Shown here: in pieces, positions 1-8,351 of the stretch | Numbering within the stretch: the stretch's first letter is position 1 | Layout of the letters: every line of letters starts with the position of its first letter | Assembly (NCBI GenBank): GCA_023380695.1 | Contig: JAMCRT010000034.1 | Span: 1-21,741, forward strand | Length of the DNA: 21,741 bases | From: Patescibacteria group bacterium | Lineage (GTDB): Bacteria > Patescibacteriota > Dojkabacteria > JAKAPS01 > JAJZLI01 | Direction: 5' to 3' | Made by a program: the position numbers and the translations under genes | Notes under the pieces: model-generated | Told to the model about the DNA's origin: nothing | The model's input: only the letters and a program-made list of their open reading frames with translations | Database searches by the model: none

Positions 1-2
1 TA

Positions 3-56
3 ACTCCAGTAGATGCAAGAAATGAAATATTAATAAATATCTCAAATCATCATTAA
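3..56 (+). CDS. possible C-terminal end of an unidentified gene (partial)
   Basis: An open frame enters from the left edge and ends at TAA 54-56. It reads ...TPVDARNEILINISNHH. It would be convergent with cobO, the two stop codons overlapping by two bases. Seventeen sense codons is short enough to occur by chance in AT-rich DNA, and I recognise no family. It is listed only because the residues look protein-like and the convergent arrangement is plausible. Confidence 0.28.
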   Translation, partial: TPVDARNEILINISNHH

Positions 57-589
57 TAATCTATACCTATTTTTGCTAATTTTCCTTTACTAAAAGCATG
101 TTTTATTTCCTTCATCTCTGTTACAGTATCTGCCATTTCCATGATTTTTTTGTGTGCAAAATTTCCTGTAAGTACTAAATCTATAGATGGGAGTTTAGTT
201 TGAATAATATTTATTATATCTTGCAGTGTAATAAGTTTTCCCTTTAGTGCATAGTTTATTTCATCTAATACTACTATATCATTTTTCTCATTTTTGACTT
301 CTTCTAATGCAATTGCAATTGCTTTTTTTGCAGCCATTACATGTTCGTCTCTTTCTAGTGTGTCATCAATAATACCAACGAAACCTTTACCTGCTGTAAT
401 TAATCTGAAATTTGGAGATAATATTTTAAACCCTTTCTTCTCTCCATAGTTCCAAGAACCTTTTATAAACTGTATCATTACACCATGAAGGTCATAACCA
501 TATGCCCTAAGAAGTATTCCTAGTGCTGCAGTTGTTTTACCTTTTCCTCCTCCAGTATTAACTATTATTAGTCCTTTACCTCTTTTCAT
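53..589 (-). CDS. cobO: ATP:corrinoid adenosyltransferase (CobA/CobO/BtuR family)
   Basis: The enzyme transfers the adenosyl group of ATP to cob(I)alamin or related corrinoids, giving adenosylcobalamin in the cytoplasm. The 178-residue length is normal for the family. Visible motifs are the P-loop GGGKGKTT (residues 13-20) just after the N-terminus, QFIKGSWNYGE (40-50), a Walker-B-like VVLDEINYAL (106-115), and the C-terminal block TGNF...ADTVTEMKEIKHAFSKG (141-169) that matches the family TGR...ADLVTEM...KHAF region. Its ATG (587-589) overlaps the TGA of nrdJ as ATGA, so translation is probably coupled. The product would supply the cofactor of the enzyme encoded immediately upstream. I see no B12 biosynthesis genes nearby, so it most likely acts on salvaged corrinoid. 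No Shine-Dalgarno sequence is present. The family call is secure; the exact substrate is not. Confidence 0.93.
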   Translation of the reverse strand: MKRGKGLIIVNTGGGKGKTTAALGILLRAYGYDLHGVMIQFIKGSWNYGEKKGFKILSPNFRLITAGKGFVGIIDDTLERDEHVMAAKKAIAIALEEVKNEKNDIVVLDEINYALKGKLITLQDIINIIQTKLPSIDLVLTGNFAHKKIMEMADTVTEMKEIKHAFSKGKLAKIGIDY

Positions 590-2778
590 AAGTTACAATA
601 TGAAAAGCCACAGCTTGTACATGTTGCACATCCTTCTTTTATTTCCATGCCATTACCACATTCAGGGCATTCTTCCTTTTTATTTTTTTTACTATTTTTA
701 TCTTTTAATAGATTTAATACCTGTACTTCTCTTGATCCATCTCTGTATACTGTGCATCCTTTACAACCTAATTTCCATGCAAGAATATATCCTTGGGTTA
801 CATCATCTATTGTTGCTGAATTAGGAAAATTACATGTTTTAGATATTGCATTATCTGTATATTTTTGAAATGCTGCCTGCATACGTATATGATCTTCAGC
901 AGATATATCCATTGCAACTACAAATATATCTTTTATCTTTTGAGGTATTTCTTTTATATCTTGCAGTGATCCAGTCTTTGATATTTTTTCAATTAATTCC
1001 TTTGAATATATATTATTATCCTTTAATACTTTTTCAAGATGTTTGTTTGTGTAATATAGTTTTTGCCCACCCATTACTTCTTTATAGTAAGACAGGGCAA
1101 AGTATGGTTCCACTCCAGATGATACATCAAATAACATTGATATGGATCCAGTTGGAGCTACTGTAGTAAGTGCTACATTTCTTTGCTTTTCTTTATGTAT
1201 TGATAATTTAAAATTAGGAAATTCACCCTTTTCTTCTGCAAGTTTTTGTGATTCTAATCTAGCCTCAGATGATATAATTTTCATTATCTTTTCTGCCATT
1301 GCAAAACCTTCTTTTGAGTTATATTTTATTTCCAGTAAATATAGCATATCTGCAAAACCCATAATTCCCAGCCCTATTCTCCTGTTTGCTCTAAATACAT
1401 TATTAACTCTATCAACCGGGAAATCTGATATATCTATAACATTATCAAGCATTCTAGTAGCTATTCTTGTTACTTGTCTAAGTTTTTCTTCATCTAATTT
1501 TTTGTCTTCTGTTACAAATTTTTCAAGATTTATAGACCCTAGATTACAGACATCACCATCATGTAAAAATTGTTCACCACATGGGTTACATGCTTCAATT
1601 CTTCCAAGTTTAGGTATAGGGTTTGTTTTATTAACTGTATCAAGAAATACAATACCTGGCTCTCCATTATTCCATGCGGAAGTAACAATTTCTCGGAATA
1701 TTTCTTTTGCAGACATTACTGATTCTTTGATTTCTGTAATATTTCCATATTGATCTTTTATAATCGTTCTTGGATTCATTGAAACTCCATTGAATTTGCA
1801 GATCCATGGTTTATCAGTACCAGATATAACTTCTTTCATGAATTTATCTGTTATCCCAACAGAGATATTGAAATTTTTAATATCTCCTTCAATTTTTTTG
1901 CATGTTATAAAATCAAGAATGTCTGGGTGTTCTACTGACATTACTGCCATATTTGCCCCATGTCTTCCTTGTTGCTTTATAACACCAAATGCGCTGTCAT
2001 ATACTCTTAGAAAAGATACGGGACCAGAAGCAACCCCTTTTGATTTTATGGTTTTCATTCCTGCTGGTCTAAGGAGATGAAATGGAAATCCCAGTCCAGA
2101 ACCTGCTTGCTGTAATAGGGCTGCATCTTTCAATGTATCAAAAATAGCTTTCATACTATCTTGTGGATGTAGTACTATGCAATTTGCAACAAGAGGAGTA
2201 CCTGCCCCCGCATTTGTTAGTGTTCTTCCTGCTGGGACAAATTCAAAATTAGACATTACATTATAGAATTCTTTTTGTATTTGAGCTATATCTTTTGACC
2301 TCTTTTTATATTTTTTCTCTGTATTGGACAGTGTAGTTGCTACTCTTTCAAACATCCCTTCTGGAGATTCTATAATTTCACCTGTTTTAGCGTCTCTATT
2401 TAAATATCTGCCTGCCAGTATCTTTAATGAATTTTCAGTGAATGGAAGAGAGGTTGTAAACCCATTCATTATCTCTTCCTGTCTTTCTCTTGCTTTGGTA
2501 TGTTCTTCTCTATATAGAATATATGCTTTAGCTATTTGTGCATAGTTTTTTGCAATTAATGATATTTCAACAACATCTTGTATTTCCTCAACTGATGGAA
2601 CTCTTTTTTTGAATTTACGATCAATTACAAGTGATACTATATCCCCTACTTCTTCTGCCTTTTTCTTATTAAAAGATTCACCTTCTGTTGCTAATCCTGC
2701 TTTATATATTGCATCAATAATTTTATTTTTATCAAATAAAACAATTGAACCGTCACGCTTTTTGATTTGTTCTATCAT
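586..2778 (-). CDS. nrdJ: adenosylcobalamin-dependent (class II) ribonucleoside reductase
   Basis: The enzyme reduces ribonucleotides to deoxyribonucleotides by radical chemistry started by adenosylcobalamin. In order, the 730 residues show an ATP-cone (about 3-95); the redox cysteine Cys200 in ANCIVLHP; the finger-loop signature NPCGE with the radical Cys400 and Glu402; the second redox cysteine Cys411 in CNLGSINL; the phosphate-binding PTGS (542-545); a GCKGC pair (672, 675) before TVYRDGSR; and a C-terminal cysteine cluster (704, 707, 717, 720, 723, 728) of the zinc-ribbon type seen in class II enzymes. The single-chain layout and the coupled cobO gene support class II over class I. The ATG at 2776-2778 follows a 99-base gap after yidD that holds its own promoter candidate. 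The gene ends in TGA inside the cobO start. No NrdR box or cobalamin riboswitch is visible upstream. Confidence 0.95.
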   Translation of the reverse strand: MIEQIKKRDGSIVLFDKNKIIDAIYKAGLATEGESFNKKKAEEVGDIVSLVIDRKFKKRVPSVEEIQDVVEISLIAKNYAQIAKAYILYREEHTKARERQEEIMNGFTTSLPFTENSLKILAGRYLNRDAKTGEIIESPEGMFERVATTLSNTEKKYKKRSKDIAQIQKEFYNVMSNFEFVPAGRTLTNAGAGTPLVANCIVLHPQDSMKAIFDTLKDAALLQQAGSGLGFPFHLLRPAGMKTIKSKGVASGPVSFLRVYDSAFGVIKQQGRHGANMAVMSVEHPDILDFITCKKIEGDIKNFNISVGITDKFMKEVISGTDKPWICKFNGVSMNPRTIIKDQYGNITEIKESVMSAKEIFREIVTSAWNNGEPGIVFLDTVNKTNPIPKLGRIEACNPCGEQFLHDGDVCNLGSINLEKFVTEDKKLDEEKLRQVTRIATRMLDNVIDISDFPVDRVNNVFRANRRIGLGIMGFADMLYLLEIKYNSKEGFAMAEKIMKIISSEARLESQKLAEEKGEFPNFKLSIHKEKQRNVALTTVAPTGSISMLFDVSSGVEPYFALSYYKEVMGGQKLYYTNKHLEKVLKDNNIYSKELIEKISKTGSLQDIKEIPQKIKDIFVVAMDISAEDHIRMQAAFQKYTDNAISKTCNFPNSATIDDVTQGYILAWKLGCKGCTVYRDGSREVQVLNLLKDKNSKKNKKEECPECGNGMEIKEGCATCTSCGFSYCNL

Positions 2779-2808
2779 GATGAGTTGGACTAATTTTAAT
2801 ATATTTAT

Positions 2809-2837
2809 AATATAGTGAGATTTACAAAATTTTGCAA
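2809..2837 (-). promoter_or_regulatory. candidate sigma-70-type promoter for nrdJ-cobO
   Basis: On the minus strand, TTGCAA (2837-2832) is followed after 17 bases by TATATT (2814-2809). The start point would fall near 2802, leaving a leader of about 24 bases with no Shine-Dalgarno sequence. The -35 is only four of six to consensus in an AT-rich gap, so read-through from cvpA/yidD remains possible. Confidence 0.4.
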
Positions 2838-2877
2838 TAGCCTATGTCTTTAATTAGATTATATCTTTAGTATTTTA

Positions 2878-3111
2878 TTACTTTAGCATATCATCTCCAC
2901 CTTTTGATAAAGGATTACACTTTAAAACTCTTTTCATTCCAAGTGCAGTGCCTTTAATGGATCCATATTTATTTATAGCCTCATATGTATATTCTGAGCA
3001 CGTTGGGTTGAATTTGCAGTATCCTGAAGGGTGTAATCCTTTAAATATTCCATAATCTGGTGATAGAGTTTTTTGGTATATACGTATTGTTTTTAGAAGT
3101 ATTTTTTTCAT
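2878..3111 (-). CDS. yidD: YidD family membrane-protein insertion factor
   Basis: This is a small inner-face membrane protein associated with YidC-dependent insertion. The 77 residues carry the family core CKFNPTCSEYTYEAINKYG (33-51) with Cys33 and Cys39, a downstream Cys65 in KCNP and a terminal KGGDD, matching the usual YidD layout. The N-terminal amphipathic stretch KKILLKTIRIYQKTLSPDYG is also typical, and the length is normal. It starts one base after the stop of the Nramp-type gene, so the two are cotranscribed. In many bacteria yidD sits between rnpA and yidC; here it lies with cvpA and a metal transporter, so the neighbours do not explain its job. Confidence 0.93.
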   Translation of the reverse strand: MKKILLKTIRIYQKTLSPDYGIFKGLHPSGYCKFNPTCSEYTYEAINKYGSIKGTALGMKRVLKCNPLSKGGDDMLK

Positions 3112-3112
3112 A

Positions 3113-4360
3113 TTATATAAAGATTAATATTGCAGCAGATAGCATTATTATAACAGATAGAATAGAAAATATATTTTCAAACCAATTATTTACATATTTA
3201 CCCATTATAGATTTTCTATTGGCAATTATTATAATAAGAATGACTATAAATGGTGCAAGCATTCCATCAAGTACTTGAGAGTAATACAGGGCTATTATTG
3301 GGTCAATTTTAAAGATTGCAAATATGAATCCTGTTATTAGTGAAAGTATTATAACATAATAAAAAATTCTTTCTGATTTGAATGTTCCTGATAGTGTACT
3401 CTTATTTTTTGTAATTTCTGTTAATGCATAAGCTGATGATATTGCAAGTACCGGAATTGCTATAAATCCTGCAGAAATAATGCCAATTGAATATAACTGT
3501 TCTGTAAGTCTACCAGCCAAAGGATACAATACATGTGCTGTAGCAATAGCAGGATATTTTGATTGTAATATATTTATGTGATTCTTAAATAATGTTGCTC
3601 CTGATGCAGTCATAATGAATAAAGTTATAATTTGAGAAAAAATAAATCCTATTGTAACAACCTTGGTTTCTTTTCTTGCAAAAAGGAAGGGTCTTTTTTC
3701 TTCTATTTCTTCTTCTTGTTGCCAAAATAAAAGATATGGAGATATTGTTGTTCCAAGTATTCCTGTTGCAGTTAATGCATAATTTTTATTAGTAAAGAAT
3801 TGCAAGAAATTTGGAATAAAGGTTCCTTTCAGTACAGATAACCAATTAGGGTGTACAATAATAGCAGTAATAATGTATGCGACAAATATAAATGATCCAA
3901 TCATCATGTATTTTGCTATTTTTTTATAATTCTTGAATATAATCATATATGATAATAATAAAAATACTGGAATTAAGAAGAATTCATAATTTGCAGTTGA
4001 ATTTGTTAGAAAAGTATCTGCAGCAGCTGAAGTTGCGAGCATATCTGCGCCAATTGTAAATGTATTGCATAGAATGAGTATTACAAGGATTAATATGGAC
4101 ATTTTGATACCAAAGTATTCCCTTACTACTTGGTTTAATCCTTTTTGTTTTATTACTCCAATCTTCGCAACGATACTTTGTACTGCTATAAGCATGGGTA
4201 TAGCAATAAGCATAATCCAATTTTGAGAGAAACCAAATTGAGATCCAGCAATTGAATAAGTCGAAATTCCTGCAGGATCATTATCTGCTGCACCAGTAAT
4301 TATTCCTGGCCTTACATCATCTATATAATCTTTTAATTTGTCTTTTTTGAAAAATTTCAT
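3113..4360 (-). CDS. Nramp (SLC11)-related divalent metal transporter, variant binding motifs
   Basis: A polytopic membrane protein of 415 residues with about 11 hydrophobic segments, expected to import a divalent metal with proton coupling or a related mechanism. The TM1 signature reads ADNDPAGISTYS (25-36), where classical Nramp proteins have DPGN. The TM6 region reads GTTISPYLLFWQQ (203-215), where classical proteins have the MPHN motif. The aspartate (D28) is kept, but the asparagine of DPGN and the methionine and histidine of TM6 are not. This fits a widespread divergent bacterial branch usually annotated only as Nramp family. Mn, Fe, Mg or another ion cannot be decided from this. Its ATG overlaps the cvpA stop as ATGA, and yidD follows after one base. 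Confidence 0.85.
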   Translation of the reverse strand: MKFFKKDKLKDYIDDVRPGIITGAADNDPAGISTYSIAGSQFGFSQNWIMLIAIPMLIAVQSIVAKIGVIKQKGLNQVVREYFGIKMSILILVILILCNTFTIGADMLATSAAADTFLTNSTANYEFFLIPVFLLLSYMIIFKNYKKIAKYMMIGSFIFVAYIITAIIVHPNWLSVLKGTFIPNFLQFFTNKNYALTATGILGTTISPYLLFWQQEEEIEEKRPFLFARKETKVVTIGFIFSQIITLFIMTASGATLFKNHINILQSKYPAIATAHVLYPLAGRLTEQLYSIGIISAGFIAIPVLAISSAYALTEITKNKSTLSGTFKSERIFYYVIILSLITGFIFAIFKIDPIIALYYSQVLDGMLAPFIVILIIIIANRKSIMGKYVNNWFENIFSILSVIIMLSAAILIFI

Positions 4361-4890
4361 TTTGATGGTATTACAATTTTAGAGTGTAATTTAATCTTAT
4401 TTAGATCTGATCCTATAACAGGAGAGAGTATTTTACTATTTTCTTTAACAAATATTTTCCCGATTGTAGATTTTCTTATTTTTGTTTCTATTCCATACAT
4501 ATTCAATTTAAGATTTGTAATTATAAAGATCATAAAACTTATAAGGATAATTCCTTCAATAAGAGATAATATAGCTCCAGCATATTTATTAAATTTTGAT
4601 TTTCTTATATTTTTAGGAATAATTTTTTTATATATTATTGGTGATAGTATATGGAATGCTATAAGTATTATGATAAATGTTGATAGTACACCTAAAGGTA
4701 TAGTTAGATTTTTAGGAATATTAATGATGGATTTGGTTATGCTATATCCAATTCCATAAAATTTGACAGATATTATATATGCAATAATTATTCCAACAAA
4801 ACCTGTTGTAATTTTTATTGCACCATCACTATAACCCCTTTTAATATAAATAATTAAAATGATTACGATAATAATACTTATAATGTCCAT
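4357..4890 (-). CDS. CvpA-like membrane protein
   Basis: A protein of 177 residues with four predicted membrane segments: about 2-15 with the start of the next helix, 27-43, 63-86 and 105-127. It ends in a short polar tail. The segment KYAGAILSLIEGIIL (103-117) matches the CvpA-family pattern of a polar residue, a small-residue stretch and a hydrophobic helix. CvpA proteins were named for colicin V export in E. coli; their biochemical role is not settled, and they recur in envelope-related contexts. It is first in the minus-strand run and ends in an ATGA overlap with the transporter gene. The ATG at 4888-4890 lies six bases after a TATATT hexamer, so the mRNA would be leaderless. The family call rests on topology and one motif, so it is moderate. 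Confidence 0.65.
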   Translation of the reverse strand: MDIISIIIVIILIIYIKRGYSDGAIKITTGFVGIIIAYIISVKFYGIGYSITKSIINIPKNLTIPLGVLSTFIIILIAFHILSPIIYKKIIPKNIRKSKFNKYAGAILSLIEGIILISFMIFIITNLKLNMYGIETKIRKSTIGKIFVKENSKILSPVIGSDLNKIKLHSKIVIPSK

Positions 4891-4896
4891 ACTTAT

Positions 4897-4902
4897 AATA
4901 TA
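4897..4902 (-). promoter_or_regulatory. -10 hexamer for leaderless transcription of cvpA operon
   Basis: TATATT on the minus strand occupies positions -12 to -7 relative to the A of the cvpA ATG (4890), so the predicted start point is the ATG itself. No convincing -35 is seen 16-18 bases upstream. The same spacing recurs at other genes in the window, which is the main support. Confidence 0.45.
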
Positions 4903-4968
4903 TTACACAATGTTGAATATAATATAAAGAGATATATCTTTCATGTAATTTTAATCTTTTTTTAATAT

Positions 4969-4996
4969 TTTACTTATATCTTAAAATTAGTATAAT
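4969..4996 (+). promoter_or_regulatory. promoter for leaderless transcription of htrA operon
   Basis: TTTACT (4969-4974), 16 bases, then a perfect TATAAT (4991-4996). With the usual spacing the start point is 5003, the A of the htrA ATG. No Shine-Dalgarno sequence exists between the hexamer and the ATG. Confidence 0.7.
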
Positions 4997-5002
4997 AGAA
5001 AC

Positions 5003-6247
5003 ATGGAAAATAATAATATAGATGATTCATATATAACACATACTGAATTCAAAAAAACATTATCTTTTGTAGTTATACTTGTATTAGTATTTGCAATAGC
5101 TCTAGGTGGTGTATTTGGATTTATTTTATCTTCTCTTGTTGGTACTTCAAGTGGTGCAAATCAATCTGTTTCTGGTCCTATTCAAAACTTACCAGTTGTA
5201 AATGAGCAATCTGCTGTTATAAATGTCGTAAAAAAATCCAATCCTGCTGTAGTAAGTATAGTAATATCACAGTATGTACCTAATACAAGTAGTAATAGTT
5301 CTTTAAATAATTATTTATGTAGTTTTTTTGGTACATGTAGTAATCCTTCTAGTGGTAATAATGGTACAGGTTATTCAAAACAAGAAGTTGGTGCAGGTTC
5401 AGGCTTTATTATATCATCTGATGGATATATTCTTACAAATAAACATGTAGTAGCAAATCCACAAGACTCTTATACTGTTATTATGAATAACGGGAAAACA
5501 TATAATGCAAAAATAGTAGGTGTAGATCCAACAAATGATATTGCTGTAGTAAAAATTAATGCTACTAACCTACCTACTCTAACATTAGGTAACTCATCTA
5601 ATCTTCAATTAGGAGAAAGTGTTGTTGCAATTGGTAATGCTCTAGGTCAATATCAAAATACTGTTGATACAGGTGTTGTTTCTGGTTTAGATAGAAATGT
5701 GCAGGCGCAAGATCCTGTAACACATGCTATTGAACAATTAACAGGTGTTATTCAGACAGATGCAGAAATTAATCCTGGAAATTCAGGTGGTCCATTATTG
5801 AACTTGAAAGGACAAGTTATTGGTATTAATACAGCTGTAGCATCTTCTGCTCACGGTATTGGGTTTGCTATACCTATTAATCAAGCAAAAGCTGATGTAA
5901 ATTCAGTAATATCTCAAGGTAAACTTGTAAAACCAGAGCTTGGTGTTAGTTATGTAAATGTAACTGCTGGTATTCAAAGACAATATCATCTTAAATATGA
6001 TTATGGTGCTCTTATTATGGGATCTAGTAATCAAAGTGCTGTTATTCCTAATACACCAGCATCAAGAGCTGGACTTAAGAAAGGAGATGTTATATTAGAG
6101 GTTAACGGAACAAAAGTTGATAGTGCAAATCCCCTATCATATCTTATAGGTGAACAAAAAGTGAATTCTACAATCACTCTTCAAGTTTATACTAAAAGTG
6201 GATCTTTAAAGAATATCAGTGTTTTACTTAATAAAACTTTTAAGTAA
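5003..6247 (+). CDS. htrA: HtrA/DegP-type membrane-anchored serine protease with PDZ domain
   Basis: An extracytoplasmic quality-control protease. The 414 residues comprise a short cytoplasmic tail, one TM anchor (about 20-46), a flexible Ser/Asn-rich linker, a trypsin-like domain and one C-terminal PDZ domain (about 308-412). The catalytic triad is visible as His148 in TNKHVV, Asp179 in TNDIAVVK and Ser261 in GNSGGP. An insertion just before the protease core holds two cysteines (Cys106 and Cys112, spacing C-x5-C) flanked by Ser/Asn repeats, possibly a disulfide outside the membrane. A single PDZ and a TM anchor resemble Gram-positive HtrA rather than E. coli DegP. It heads an operon with a response regulator 6 bases downstream and a histidine kinase, so its expression may be tied to envelope stress sensing (inference). 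Confidence 0.95.
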   Translation: MENNNIDDSYITHTEFKKTLSFVVILVLVFAIALGGVFGFILSSLVGTSSGANQSVSGPIQNLPVVNEQSAVINVVKKSNPAVVSIVISQYVPNTSSNSSLNNYLCSFFGTCSNPSSGNNGTGYSKQEVGAGSGFIISSDGYILTNKHVVANPQDSYTVIMNNGKTYNAKIVGVDPTNDIAVVKINATNLPTLTLGNSSNLQLGESVVAIGNALGQYQNTVDTGVVSGLDRNVQAQDPVTHAIEQLTGVIQTDAEINPGNSGGPLLNLKGQVIGINTAVASSAHGIGFAIPINQAKADVNSVISQGKLVKPELGVSYVNVTAGIQRQYHLKYDYGALIMGSSNQSAVIPNTPASRAGLKKGDVILEVNGTKVDSANPLSYLIGEQKVNSTITLQVYTKSGSLKNISVLLNKTFK

Positions 6248-6253
6248 TATTTT

Positions 6254-6934
6254 ATGAATAAAACTATTAAAGTTTTGCTAATAGAAGATGAGAGAAAAAT
6301 AGCTAACTTTATAAAAAGAGGTTTGAATGAGACCGGGTTTATTGTTGATGAATCCCTTACAGGTATGGAAGGTTTGGAAAAAATTCAGAATAAGGAATAT
6401 AGTTTAATAATTTTGGATTTAATGTTACCTGATTTGGATGGATTTGATGTTTGTTCTAAGATTAGAGAGTTAGATATTCGTTATCCTGTTTTAATATTAA
6501 CAGCACGAAATTCCACTGAAGATAAAGTAAAAGGTCTGGATATGGGTGCAGATGATTATCTTACAAAACCTTTTGCCATTAATGAGCTAGTAGCACGCGT
6601 TAAAGCACTTTTAAGAAGAGGTCCATCTGTTATAGATAATGTATTAAAGGTTGGAGATTTGGTATTGAATATAAAGACACATGAAGTATATAGAAATGGT
6701 AAATATATAGAACTGTCTCAAAAAGAATTTGTCATACTTGAATATTTAATGCTTAATACAGGGGTTGTTCTCACAAGATCAATGATAGAAGAACATGCAT
6801 GGGATTATGAGTTTGATGGATTCTCAAATGTAGTTGATGTTTATATCAGGCTTTTGAGAAAAAAAATAGATGATGAATATAAGAACAAAATTATTAAAAC
6901 CGTTAGAGGATTTGGTTATAAAATTCAAGCATAA
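6254..6934 (+). CDS. OmpR/PhoB-family response regulator
   Basis: A DNA-binding transcription factor controlled by phosphorylation. The receiver domain (about 5-120) has the acidic pair Glu11/Asp12, the phospho-acceptor Asp55 in LDLMLPDLDG, Thr83 and Lys105 in TKPF. A winged-helix effector domain follows (about 130-226), with LSQKEFVILEYLM, the recognition-helix region SNVVDVYIRLLRKKID and the terminal TVRGFGYKI wing. Length (226) and order are standard. It lies 6 bases after htrA with no ribosome binding site, and the histidine kinase frame overlaps its end, so the three form one operon. The kinase is the likely partner. Target promoters are unknown; the palindrome at 8470-8492 is one candidate site (inference). 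Confidence 0.95.
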   Translation: MNKTIKVLLIEDERKIANFIKRGLNETGFIVDESLTGMEGLEKIQNKEYSLIILDLMLPDLDGFDVCSKIRELDIRYPVLILTARNSTEDKVKGLDMGADDYLTKPFAINELVARVKALLRRGPSVIDNVLKVGDLVLNIKTHEVYRNGKYIELSQKEFVILEYLMLNTGVVLTRSMIEEHAWDYEFDGFSNVVDVYIRLLRKKIDDEYKNKIIKTVRGFGYKIQA

Positions 6935-8318
6935 TTTTATTTTCCATTCACTAAAATTTAGGTTTTTATTTTGGAATGTCTTGATATCTTTTGTATCAAT
7001 TTTAATACTACTTACGATTTTTTTTATTACTGTAAGATATACTCTTTATTCTCAATTTGATTCCAATCTTACTTATAATGCTCATGAAATATCTTCGGTA
7101 CTGGATCATTCTAACAACCCTTATTCATCATCTTTCCTTCATTTTAATAATAAAAATCTTATTGGATATTTCACTGTTGTATTAAATAGAAATGGGAGTG
7201 TTATAGAAGAGTCAAATAAGTTGAAATTAAATAGATCTACTATAACCCAAATTTTAAAATCTGTAGAGACAAATCCATCTATGAGTATATTTACAAAGGA
7301 TATATCAGGGACATATATTAGAATGATATATATGCCTATTATACATAATAGTTCATTGGAAGGAGTATTAATTGTTGGGAATTCCATAGAACTTATTAAA
7401 GAAACTCTTAATGAATTACTTATATTGATGATATTTATAGCTATATTCTTTTTGTTTGTAAGCTTTATAGTAATTTTTTATTTTGTTCATAGATTAACAG
7501 ATCCTTTAGAAGAAATAACTTCTCAAATAATATCCATTACAGGTTTTGATCTAAAACAAAGGCTTCATATAGAAGATTTAAATGATGAATTTAGAGTATT
7601 AGCTGTTGAATTTAATAAACTCTTTGATAGATTAGAGCATACATTTGACAGAGAAAGAATTTTTATAAATGATGTTGCTCACGAGATTAAAACTCCCCTA
7701 TCTGTTATTAGTGGTGAGAGCGAATTGACTTTATCAAAAGAATTAGAGGCAGATGAGTATAAAAGAATAATACATACAATTTTGAAAGAATCTAGACGAA
7801 TAGAGAGTGTTTTAAATGATATTTTATCAATTGCAAGATTAGAGTATACAAATAGGAATGTAAAGAGTGAAAAAATTGGATTGAAAGAGGTATGTTTAGA
7901 TATTGCAGAAGATATGAAAGCTATATCTATATCAAAATCATTAGAATTTAATTTCATATCAAAAGGAACACATTTTCATGTATTTGGTAATAAGGAAAAT
8001 ATAAAAAAAGCAATATCAAATATTTGCATGAATTCACTGCAATATACTGATAAAGGAAATATAACAATGAAACTATATAGAAAGGCAGGGAAAATATATA
8101 TTATTATTGAGGATAGTGGTATAGGAATAGCTAAAGAAGATATACCAAACATTTTTGATAGATTTTATAGAGGAAAAAATATTGGAAGGAAAGAAGGATC
8201 TGGTATAGGACTTTCTTTTTCAAAAAGTGTTATAGAATCTTCTGGTGGCTCTATTAATGTTGAAAGCACTATTGGTAAAAGGACAATATTTACTGTTATA
8301 CTTCCAGAATTTAAATGA
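6870..8318 (+). CDS. sensor histidine kinase (HAMP, HisKA, HATPase)
   Basis: A membrane sensor that autophosphorylates on histidine and passes the phosphate to the upstream regulator. The 482 residues show TM1 (about 33-56), an extracytoplasmic sensor of about 125 residues with no family I recognise, TM2 (about 183-207), a HAMP region (about 207-260), the phospho-acceptor His271 in NDVAHEIKTPLS, and an ATPase domain. The ATPase has an N-box with Asn384 and Asn388, the G1 box DSGIGI (415-420), the F-box IFDRFYRG (428-435) and the G2 box GSGIGL (443-448). The start is uncertain: ATG 6870 or the adjacent ATG 6873 would overlap the regulator by about 60 bases, and no later ATG precedes TM1. A TTG at 6912 is the alternative. 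It ends in TGA. Confidence 0.92.
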   Translation: MMNIRTKLLKPLEDLVIKFKHNFIFHSLKFRFLFWNVLISFVSILILLTIFFITVRYTLYSQFDSNLTYNAHEISSVLDHSNNPYSSSFLHFNNKNLIGYFTVVLNRNGSVIEESNKLKLNRSTITQILKSVETNPSMSIFTKDISGTYIRMIYMPIIHNSSLEGVLIVGNSIELIKETLNELLILMIFIAIFFLFVSFIVIFYFVHRLTDPLEEITSQIISITGFDLKQRLHIEDLNDEFRVLAVEFNKLFDRLEHTFDRERIFINDVAHEIKTPLSVISGESELTLSKELEADEYKRIIHTILKESRRIESVLNDILSIARLEYTNRNVKSEKIGLKEVCLDIAEDMKAISISKSLEFNFISKGTHFHVFGNKENIKKAISNICMNSLQYTDKGNITMKLYRKAGKIYIIIEDSGIGIAKEDIPNIFDRFYRGKNIGRKEGSGIGLSFSKSVIESSGGSINVESTIGKRTIFTVILPEFK

Positions 8319-8351
8319 TTACATTATTTATCCTAAAAATATAGACCTATA

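Noticed and set aside
1142..1753. Long plus-strand open frame antisense to nrdJ
   Set aside because: It lies wholly inside nrdJ, has a Ser/Leu/Ile-rich composition typical of reverse reading of AT-rich genes, and shows no motif. The other antisense frames in the window were dismissed the same way.
2779..2877. Cobalamin riboswitch or NrdR box before nrdJ
   Set aside because: The 99-base gap is too short and AT-rich for a B12 riboswitch and has no B12-box-like sequence. The nearest match to an NrdR box is only generic TATA-type sequence.
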